DNA from: an uncultured Oscillospiraceae bacterium
GTDB taxonomy: Bacteria > Bacillota > Clostridia > Oscillospirales > Oscillospiraceae
DNA: 5,719 nucleotides
NCBI GenBank assembly: GCA_900758955.1
Contig: CAAETL010000112.1
Span: 1 to 5,719 of the forward strand
Direction of reading: 5' to 3'
Part shown: positions 1-5,719 of the stretch, piece by piece
Layout: the number at the start of each line of letters is the position of its first letter
Position numbering within the stretch: position 1 is the first letter of the stretch
Position numbers and translations under genes: made by a program
The notes under the pieces: generated by a model
Database searches by the model: none
What the model was told of the DNA's origin: nothing
Seen by the model: only the letters and a program-made list of their open reading frames with translations

Positions 1-1
1 A

Positions 2-79
2 CGATGCGTAAAAGGCCTGTCGATCAACACGGACAGCGCTTTGAAAGACGAAATGCTAAAAGGAAGTGACAAAACATGA
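2..79 (+). CDS. C-terminal end of an upstream gene, possibly ClpX (partial)
   Basis: The frame beginning at base 2 stays open from the window edge and ends at the TGA at 77-79, giving 25 residues that start [11 protein letters not shown] and end LKGSDKT. The TGA overlaps the ATG of lon as ATGA, the usual arrangement of translationally coupled genes, and the lon ribosome binding site lies inside this frame. In Firmicutes the gene before lon is commonly clpX (or lonB after clpX), and ClpX tails often carry a T-R-x-C-V-x-G-like stretch before a variable end, which the RCVKG here resembles. That identification is weak: only a variable tail is visible. The competing frame at base 1 ends at 67-69 and would encode a very basic, less protein-like tail. 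Confidence 0.4.
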   Translation, partial: RCVKGLSINTDSALKDEMLKGSDKT

Positions 80-2484
80 CGATGGAAGAACAGAAATCCG
101 CGGTGATGCCAGCCTTGGCCCTCCGGGGGCTGACTGTCTATCCCCATATGATGATCCACTTCGACGTGGGAAGAGAGGCCTCTGTCAAAGCGTTGGAGGA
201 GGCCATGGGAGCGGGCGGTCCTGTCTTCCTGGTTGCCCAGAAGGATATGCGGGTGGAGTTCCCCCAGCAAAAGCATCTATTTCAGATGGGCACCGTCTGC
301 CGCGTGCGACAAATCCTTCGATTGCCGGGCAAATCCGTCCGGGTGATGGTGGAGGGCGAACGCCGGGGCCGTCTGCTGGATCTCCAGCAAGCGGAGCCCT
401 ATCTCATCGCCCAAGTGGAAGAACTGGATGAGGGGGAGGGGAAAGCCTCTATCCGTGGGGAAGCGTTAATCCGCAGCGCCTATGAGCTGTTCGAACACTA
501 TACGGAGTTATCCACCAGAATATCTTCGGACGTGCTTCTCGGTGTGATGTCCAGCGAGGACCCGGGTTACGTGGCCGACTTCATTGCCCAAAATATTGTG
601 ATGCGGGTGGCGGATAAGCAGGCCGTACTGGACGAGATTCGGCCCATCCCCCGACTGAACAAACTGATTCGCCTGCTCCACCGGGAGGTGGAAATCCTAG
701 AGATGGAGCAGGAGATTCAAAATAAAGTTCAGGAGTCTATCTCCCAAAATCAGAAAGATGTGGTCCTGCGGGAACAGATGCGGGTAATACGGCGGGAATT
801 GGGAGAAGGGGAGTCCGGCGACGATGAAATTGCCGAATATCGGCAGCGAATTGTCAAAGCCCATCTCCCGGAAGAAGTGGAAAAAAAGCTGCTCAAAGAG
901 GTTTCCCACCTGGAGCGGCAGGCCTTTGGTTCCGCCGAGGCCTCTGTCCTGCGCAACTACTTGGACGTCTGCTTGGAGCTGCCTTGGAACAAGAAAACCA
1001 AGGAGCGTACGGAGGTGGAGGCTGCGCGGAAGGTTCTGGACGCCGATCACTTCGGTCTGGAAAAGGTGAAGGAACGCATTTTAGAATTTGTGGCCGTGAA
1101 GCAGTTGGCCCCCGATTTGAAGGGGCAGATCCTCTGCCTGGTTGGCCCTCCCGGTGTAGGCAAGACCTCCATCGCCATGTCCATGGCCAGGGCGCTCAAC
1201 CGTAAGCTTGCCCGCATCTCTCTGGGCGGCGTCCACGATGAAGCCGAAATACGCGGCCACCGCAAAACCTATGTGGCCGCAATGCCGGGACGGATTATCG
1301 CCGCCCTCCGGCAGGCGGAGAGCAGTAATCCCCTGCTGCTGCTGGACGAAATTGACAAAATGGGTTCGGATATGCGGGGAGACCCCGCGTCCGCGCTTCT
1401 GGAAGTGCTGGACGGGGAACAAAACAGCACCTTCCGGGATCATTTTGTGGAACTGCCCTTTGACCTCTCCGAAGTTCTCTTTGTAACCACCGCCAACACG
1501 TTGGACACCGTCCCCCGTCCCTTGTTGGACCGGATGGAGGTCATTGAACTGACCAGCTACACCGATGAGGAGAAACTGCAAATTGCCAAAACACACTTGC
1601 TTCCCAAGGAACTGAAACGGCACGGCCTGAAAAAGCGTCAATTTCAAATAACGGATGACGCCATCCGGGAAGTGATCGTCTCCTACACCCGGGAATCCGG
1701 CGTCCGCATTTTGGAGCGGCAGCTGGGCGCGCTGTGTCGGAAAGCGGCCATGCAGCTGGTGAGCGGGCAGGTGAAAACTGTGCGCATTACCGGAGATAAC
1801 GTGGAGGACTTCTTGGGCGTACGCAAGTTTCACCCGGAGCGGGTGGGGCAGGAAAACCGCATAGGTGTGGTCAACGGCCTGGCCTGGACCAGCGTAGGCG
1901 GCGCATTGCTGGAAGTTGAGGTCAATGTGGTGCCCGGCGCGGGAAAAGTGGAACTCACAGGCAATCTGGGAGATGTGATGAAGGAGTCCGCACTGGCGGC
2001 CCTTTCCTATCTGCGAAGCCGGGCCGTACAGCTGGGTATTAACCCCAATTTCTATAAAGAGAACGATGTCCATGTCCATTTTCCGGAGGGGGCCGTGCCC
2101 AAGGATGGGCCTTCCGCGGGCATCACCATGGCGGTGGCCATTGCCTCCGCGCTCACGGGGGTCCCGGTGCGGGGGGATGTGGCCATGACGGGGGAAATCA
2201 CCCTGCGGGGCCGGGTTCTGCCCATTGGCGGTCTGCGGGAAAAATCCATGGCCGCCCTGCGCAACGGCATTCATACGGTCATTTTACCCAAAGAAAATGT
2301 GTCGGATCTGGAGGAGATCGACCAGACGGTGCGGTCCGCCCTTCAATTTATTCCAGTGGAGCATGTGGACCAGGTCCTGGCCTGCGCATTGGAACATAGT
2401 ATCCTGGCGCAGTCGGAACCCTCGGGTGAAATTCCACCCGACGCCAACATTGCGCCGGGTGACCTGATGGGTCTTCGGCAGTAA
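76..2484 (+). CDS. lon: ATP-dependent Lon protease (LonA type, endopeptidase La)
   Basis: Cytoplasmic homo-oligomeric AAA+ protease that unfolds and degrades damaged and short-lived regulatory proteins. At 802 residues it has the normal full length. Domains in order: N-terminal substrate-binding LON domain (about 10-200, with the typical [11 protein letters not shown] opening), a helical, probably coiled-coil linker (about 200-300, ending near LELPWNK), AAA+ module, and C-terminal protease domain (about 585-790). Visible motifs: Walker A GPPGVGKT 357-364 (K363), Walker [10 protein letters not shown] 420-428 (D424, E425), sensor-1 N474, arginine finger R486 in LLDRMEV, sensor-2 R544 in ESGVR, catalytic S680 in KDGPSAG and catalytic K723 in GGLREKS. 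The start at 76 is chosen because AGGAAG at 61-66 is well spaced from it; the second ATG at 82 is farther away. The pore loop reads TYVAAMPG (398-405), with Ala401 where Gly is usual. The gene probably shares a transcript with its upstream neighbour and with engB. No heat-shock operator is visible in the few bases upstream. Confidence 0.98.
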   Translation: MTMEEQKSAVMPALALRGLTVYPHMMIHFDVGREASVKALEEAMGAGGPVFLVAQKDMRVEFPQQKHLFQMGTVCRVRQILRLPGKSVRVMVEGERRGRLLDLQQAEPYLIAQVEELDEGEGKASIRGEALIRSAYELFEHYTELSTRISSDVLLGVMSSEDPGYVADFIAQNIVMRVADKQAVLDEIRPIPRLNKLIRLLHREVEILEMEQEIQNKVQESISQNQKDVVLREQMRVIRRELGEGESGDDEIAEYRQRIVKAHLPEEVEKKLLKEVSHLERQAFGSAEASVLRNYLDVCLELPWNKKTKERTEVEAARKVLDADHFGLEKVKERILEFVAVKQLAPDLKGQILCLVGPPGVGKTSIAMSMARALNRKLARISLGGVHDEAEIRGHRKTYVAAMPGRIIAALRQAESSNPLLLLDEIDKMGSDMRGDPASALLEVLDGEQNSTFRDHFVELPFDLSEVLFVTTANTLDTVPRPLLDRMEVIELTSYTDEEKLQIAKTHLLPKELKRHGLKKRQFQITDDAIREVIVSYTRESGVRILERQLGALCRKAAMQLVSGQVKTVRITGDNVEDFLGVRKFHPERVGQENRIGVVNGLAWTSVGGALLEVEVNVVPGAGKVELTGNLGDVMKESALAALSYLRSRAVQLGINPNFYKENDVHVHFPEGAVPKDGPSAGITMAVAIASALTGVPVRGDVAMTGEITLRGRVLPIGGLREKSMAALRNGIHTVILPKENVSDLEEIDQTVRSALQFIPVEHVDQVLACALEHSILAQSEPSGEIPPDANIAPGDLMGLRQ

Positions 2485-2490
2485 GGAGAT
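2483..2490 (+). promoter_or_regulatory. Ribosome binding site of engB, overlapping the lon stop codon
   Basis: AAGGAGAT is close to the anti-Shine-Dalgarno complement and lies 3 bases before the ATG at 2494. Its first two bases are the last two of the lon TAA, so ribosomes terminating on lon are positioned at the engB start. This supports cotranscription and probably coupled translation, and fixes the engB start. Confidence 0.8.
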
Positions 2491-2493
2491 AAC

Positions 2494-3099
2494 ATGCAGC
2501 TCAACGTACAGAAGGCGGAATTTATCCGGTCCGCCGCCAAACCCGCGGACTTCCCCCGGGATAATCTGCCTCAAATGGTGTTTTCCGGTCGGTCCAATGT
2601 GGGGAAGTCTTCGGTCATTAACCGGCTGCTCAATCGAAAGAATTTTGCCCGGGTGGGCAACGCGCCGGGAAAAACCACCCATATCAACTATTTCCTCATT
2701 GACCAAAAAATTTATTTGGTGGATCTTCCCGGCTACGGCTATGCCAAGGTCTCCAAGGAGGAGCGGGCGCGCTGGGGAAAACTGATCGAAACCTGGTTTG
2801 CCGACACCTCCCTTCTGACCTTGGGTGTCATGCTGGTGGACATTCGCCACAAACCAACGGCGGACGACTGCACCATGGCTGAGTGGTTCAAGGCCAGCGG
2901 AAAGCCCTTTGTGGTGGTGGCCAACAAGCTGGATAAGATCAAAAAGAGCGAGCGGGAGCCCAATATTATGCGGATTCGGGAGACGCTGGAACTGCCGGAT
3001 TCCGTCACGATCATTCCCTTTTCCGCGGAGAAGGGAGAGGGCCGCCAGGAACTACTGGATCAGATCCTGGACCACATGGGAACGAAAACCAACGCGTAA
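2494..3099 (+). CDS. engB: Ribosome biogenesis GTP-binding protein EngB (YsxC/YihA)
   Basis: TRAFAC-class GTPase; members of this family act in late assembly of the 50S ribosomal subunit and are essential in several bacteria. The 201-residue length is typical for a stand-alone EngB. All G motifs are visible in order: G1 GRSNVGKS at 32-39 (K38), G2 threonines T61/T62 within PGKTTHINYF, G3 DLPGYGYAK at 77-85, G4 NKLD at 144-147 and G5 SAEKG at 177-181. The PGKT(x)nN(Y/F)F and LPGYGYAK signatures separate EngB from Era, EngA and Obg. G4 has the general NKxD form, whereas some EngB proteins (for example from Bacillus) have TKxD; both bind guanine. The start follows lon by 9 bases with a strong GGAG site. 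The gene is last in its operon: a strong hairpin terminator begins about ten bases after its stop. Confidence 0.97.
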   Translation: MQLNVQKAEFIRSAAKPADFPRDNLPQMVFSGRSNVGKSSVINRLLNRKNFARVGNAPGKTTHINYFLIDQKIYLVDLPGYGYAKVSKEERARWGKLIETWFADTSLLTLGVMLVDIRHKPTADDCTMAEWFKASGKPFVVVANKLDKIKKSEREPNIMRIRETLELPDSVTIIPFSAEKGEGRQELLDQILDHMGTKTNA

Positions 3100-3109
3100 T
3101 ACGCGATCC

Positions 3110-3141
3110 AATGACCGTCCCGGTTTGGGACGGTCATTTTT
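3110..3141 (+). terminator. Intrinsic (Rho-independent) terminator after engB
   Basis: ATGACCGTCCC (3111-3121) pairs perfectly with GGGACGGTCAT (3127-3137), extended to 12 bp by A3110-T3138, around a five-base GGTTT loop. A run of five T (3137-3141) follows directly. The hairpin lies just past the engB stop, as expected for the end of the lon-engB transcript. With an A-tract only partly present on the other side, it is best read as acting on the + strand. Confidence 0.92.
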
Positions 3142-3181
3142 GGTAATAGTCCAGGGGGATGTGCTTACCCGTCCGTTCCCC

Positions 3182-3209
3182 TTGCGCAATTTCATAAAAA
3201 GTGCATAAT
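3182..3209 (+). promoter_or_regulatory. Candidate sigma-A-type promoter for the HD-domain gene
   Basis: TTGCGC at 3182-3187 (matches the TTG of the -35 consensus) and CATAAT at 3204-3209 (5 of 6 with TATAAT) are separated by 16 bases, in the AT-rich part of the gap between the terminator and the next gene. Transcription would start near 3216 and leave a leader of about 60 bases. The -35 is poor, so the assignment rests mainly on the -10 and on the need for a promoter after the terminator. The rest of the gap (3142-3274) shows only a weak 5-bp hairpin, CGGCC 3238-3242 with GGCCG 3251-3255. Confidence 0.4.
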
Positions 3210-3274
3210 AAACATAGAAACCACTGCGTTACAATTCCGGCCTAGTTTGGGGCCGTTAAGAAAGGGAAGCTGTC

Positions 3275-5719
3275 ATGCCCAACCGACAAATCCGCCGTGT
3301 TCGCGCGGCGCTGACAAAAGCCTTAACCGATCCCCTTTTCAACAATCAAATTACCGTGCCCAGCCAGATCATCGCGGACTGGCTGGAGGGGGGCGACTGG
3401 CCCTCCCGCCTGGGCCGCCGCCTTCCTTTGGAAGAGCGATTCACCTGTGCCCAAGTCCTGGAGATCTGCCAGGATCTGCTGGATACGCTTGCAATGCCTG
3501 AGGAGGGCTGGCTGGCGTTTTCATTTGCCTACAGCAAAGATATCATGTTTCCAGAGGAGCAATTTACGCACAAAGCGGAACAGTTTGGCGCAGGGGCGCG
3601 GATTTATCTCACCATATTACAAGTTCTCCTGGAGTTTGAACGGGAGGAATTGCCCTTTGACCCCTCCATGGATTTCGCCTTTCTCCCCATGGAAATGGTG
3701 GAAGATAACGATGACCGGGAGAAATATCAGCACTTTTTAAAACTCTTCCGCACCGAGTTTGTCTATGAACATCTCCGCCTGGGGATGGAGGTAACCCCGT
3801 ACCCCTTGCTTAACCATGTGGCGCAGGTGCACCACATCGCCATGCACGCCGCCCGGGGGCTCAACCAGGGGGGGATGCCAGTCAATATGACCTTGGTCTC
3901 CACCGCGGCCGCGGGGCACGACTTGGGGAAGTTCGGCTGTAAGGACCCCAAACGGGTGCCATACCAGCACTATTACTATACAGAACAGTGGTACCGGTCC
4001 CGCCAGATGAATCTGGCTGGGCGGATCGCCGGCAATCACTCCACCTGGGACCTGGAGATCGAGAGCCTCTCCGCCGAGTCCCTTTGTCTGATCTATGCGG
4101 ATTTCCGAGTGAAACAGTTCCGGGACGCCGCGGGAAAAGAGATCACCCAGGTGTATTCTCTCCACGACTCCTTCCAGGTCATCCTGGATAAATTGGACAA
4201 TGTGGATGAAGCCAAACGCCGCCGGTACACCTTCGTTTACGGCAAACTGCGGGACTTCGAGGATTATCTTCGCCGTTTGGGAGTGGACGTGGACTTTACC
4301 GGTCGGCCGATCCCGCCCTACCAGCCGAAACCCGCCGCACTCCTAGACCCGGAAGAGATGACCGAGGAAATCACGCTCTGGGCGGTGGAACATAACCTGC
4401 GCCTCATGCGCCGCTTAAACAGCGAGCGTCATTTCTCCAACATCTTAGAGGCGGCCCACAGTGAGAAAGACTGGAAAAAACTCCGGGCTTACCTGAATAT
4501 TCTTGAGGAATACTCCACCTATCTCAGTCCCCATCAAAAGGTGCGGGTGCTCCTGTTCTGCTATGAGCTTTTAATGCACCGGGAGGGTGTTATCCGCCAC
4601 CAGGCCGCCGCCCTCATGGGGGCGCTGATCGCTGGATTTGACCTTCGTTATCAGAAAGAAGTGCCGCCTGAGGTGACCGAGGAACCGGACCGGCTCACCC
4701 CGCATTCCCTGTGGTCCATGGCTTTGGATATGCTGATTACTCCCGATCATAAGGTCTCGGTTCAGCACCGGAGCCGTATCGGATACTCCGCCAAGCTGGT
4801 GATCCGCTCCCTGCTGAAAAACAGCCGCGCCCAAGACATTCAGCCCTTTTTGCAGGAATTGGTGCGACGGTACACCACGCCCCGAGAGGTGGACGAGGAG
4901 ACCGCCTTTGTTCTGCTGAACGCTTTCCCCGTATTTGCGTTCAATCTCTGCTCCGAATCGGATTTGGATCAGTTGACACAGTTTTTGGGCTATTTCTGCC
5001 TGCACAGTGAGCAATACCATGTGCAGGTGTCCGCCCTGCGCTTTCTGGTCCGGCTTACGGATGTGCTTCCCGAGGACGGTCCCTGCCGTCAGAATGCCGG
5101 GCGAGTGGCAATTCGTCTCTACAGCCGGGAAGACCCAATTCTCACCTTTTTGCAGTACCGCATACTTTCTAACGCCGGGCTGGATACCCGGCAGCAGGAG
5201 GCGGTGCTGGACCGGGAAGAGGTGATCGGGGAGATCATGCGGGAAAATTTGAAAACCTCGGTACACTGGTCGGTAAAGGTGGTGGGCGTTGCCCTGCTGG
5301 TGGACCAGGTGCTCCGTCGGCGCAATGGTTCTCTGGCCAATATTGCCGCGCATATGGCCAATCTCATTCGGATCAGTGAATGGGCTGTGGTGCGCCATAA
5401 AGCGGGCGGCGCGCTGGTAGAGTTAATGCCCCATCTGGGACCCGATCAGCGCAATGAAATTGTGTTGGAACTTACCCGCAGCCTGGATGGCAGCGAGTAC
5501 GAGTTCTCCCGGGAAATCCCCGATTACCTGGGCGCGCTGGCCCTGTATTTAGAGCCGGAGGCCCTGGAAGGACTCATTGACCAGCTGCAGGCCCTTGCCG
5601 GGAGCGTAAACGCCCGCACTGTGGCGGGCGCGCTGGGGGTGGCGGGTTCCATGCTCGCCTTTCATCCCGAGTACCGTGATCGATTCCCCCATCCGGAGGA
5701 GGCGTACCAGTCGCGGGAA
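3275..5719 (+). CDS. HD-domain metal-dependent phosphohydrolase-like protein with long HEAT-like helical C-terminal region (3'-truncated by window)
   Basis: The frame is open for 815 codons from ATG 3275 to the window edge, without a stop. AAGGGAAG at 3262-3269 is a good ribosome binding site, and an in-frame TAA at 3257-3259 with no start codon between makes 3275 the earliest possible start. Residues 1-170 are not recognised (mixed helical, Trp/Glu-rich). Residues about 175-300 look like an HD domain: H181 in LLNHVAQVH, the H215-D216 pair in AAAGHDLGKFG, then H232, H255 in IAGNHSTW and D276 in IYADFRVK. This H...HD...H...H...D order matches the six-ligand, two-metal HD proteins such as YqeK (Ap4A hydrolase) and PgpH. 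From about 340 onward the chain is almost wholly helical in character, with HEAT-like helices at 437-452, 578-597, 704-722 and 779-796. There is no signal peptide or clear membrane segment, so it is probably cytoplasmic. Base and codon use resemble lon and engB, giving no sign of recent transfer. The substrate is unknown: a nucleotide or phosphate ester hydrolase is the family expectation, not something shown here. Confidence 0.88.
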   Translation, partial: MPNRQIRRVRAALTKALTDPLFNNQITVPSQIIADWLEGGDWPSRLGRRLPLEERFTCAQVLEICQDLLDTLAMPEEGWLAFSFAYSKDIMFPEEQFTHKAEQFGAGARIYLTILQVLLEFEREELPFDPSMDFAFLPMEMVEDNDDREKYQHFLKLFRTEFVYEHLRLGMEVTPYPLLNHVAQVHHIAMHAARGLNQGGMPVNMTLVSTAAAGHDLGKFGCKDPKRVPYQHYYYTEQWYRSRQMNLAGRIAGNHSTWDLEIESLSAESLCLIYADFRVKQFRDAAGKEITQVYSLHDSFQVILDKLDNVDEAKRRRYTFVYGKLRDFEDYLRRLGVDVDFTGRPIPPYQPKPAALLDPEEMTEEITLWAVEHNLRLMRRLNSERHFSNILEAAHSEKDWKKLRAYLNILEEYSTYLSPHQKVRVLLFCYELLMHREGVIRHQAAALMGALIAGFDLRYQKEVPPEVTEEPDRLTPHSLWSMALDMLITPDHKVSVQHRSRIGYSAKLVIRSLLKNSRAQDIQPFLQELVRRYTTPREVDEETAFVLLNAFPVFAFNLCSESDLDQLTQFLGYFCLHSEQYHVQVSALRFLVRLTDVLPEDGPCRQNAGRVAIRLYSREDPILTFLQYRILSNAGLDTRQQEAVLDREEVIGEIMRENLKTSVHWSVKVVGVALLVDQVLRRRNGSLANIAAHMANLIRISEWAVVRHKAGGALVELMPHLGPDQRNEIVLELTRSLDGSEYEFSREIPDYLGALALYLEPEALEGLIDQLQALAGSVNARTVAGALGVAGSMLAFHPEYRDRFPHPEEAYQSRE

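Noticed and set aside
1081..2274. Long antisense open frame of 397 codons on the - strand within lon
   Set aside because: It lies fully inside the unmistakable lon gene, its translation is rich in Gly, His and Gln without any recognisable motif, and long antisense frames are common opposite GC-rich codons.
3247..3740. Two short + strand frames (3247-3501 and 3447-3740) overlapping the start of the HD gene
   Set aside because: They are out of frame with the HD gene, have Pro/Ser/Arg-rich unstructured translations and no good ribosome binding site. The ATG 3275 frame explains the region better.
3737..4165. Antisense 142-codon frame opposite the HD domain
   Set aside because: It covers the best conserved part of the HD domain on the other strand and has no motif of its own.
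4973..4978. Perfect -35 hexamer TTGACA inside the HD gene
   Set aside because: There is no -10-like sequence 15-19 bases downstream and no gene start follows, so it is a chance match within coding sequence.
4571..5398. Antisense open frame of 275 codons on the - strand
   Set aside because: It is wholly covered by the sense HD-domain gene, whose frame is longer, has a ribosome binding site and carries coherent protein motifs. The antisense product shows no recognisable domain.
1..5719. Possible CRISPR arrays, insertion sequences, tRNA genes or defence cassette
   Set aside because: No regularly spaced repeats, terminal inverted repeats, transposase-like frames or tRNA-like folds were seen; almost all of the window is ordinary coding sequence. 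A defence role for the HD protein cannot be supported from housekeeping neighbours.

Overview
The window looks like chromosomal DNA from a moderately GC-rich anaerobic Firmicute, most likely class Clostridia near the Oscillospiraceae (Flavonifractor/Oscillibacter-like). This placement is inferred from the lon-engB order, strong AGGA/GGAG ribosome binding sites, codon choice and Lon sequence flavour; no rRNA or other marker is present to confirm it. All genes are on the + strand and there are no mobile elements, CRISPR arrays or RNA genes that I can support.

Layout: (1) positions 1-79 hold the last codons of an upstream reading frame, possibly ClpX, whose stop overlaps the lon start (ATGA). 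(2) Positions 76-2484 encode a complete LonA-type ATP-dependent protease with intact AAA+ and Ser-Lys protease sites. (3) Positions 2494-3099 encode the ribosome-assembly GTPase EngB (YsxC/YihA), 9 bases after lon, with its ribosome binding site touching the lon stop. (4) A strong intrinsic terminator at 3110-3141 closes this operon. (5) A gap of about 130 bases carries a plausible promoter. (6) Positions 3275-5719 hold a long frame that has no stop before the window edge, so it is easily missed by a search for closed ORFs: at least 815 residues, with an HD-type metal phosphohydrolase domain (residues about 175-300) between an unrecognised N-terminal region and a long helical, HEAT-like C-terminal region.

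The first three genes form a protein quality-control and ribosome-biogenesis operon of a kind conserved in Firmicutes. The last gene is a separate transcription unit by position (terminator before it, own promoter-like sequence). It is the least described part of the window: the metal-binding residues of a six-ligand HD site all appear to be present, but the substrate cannot be told from sequence and the C-terminus lies outside the window.
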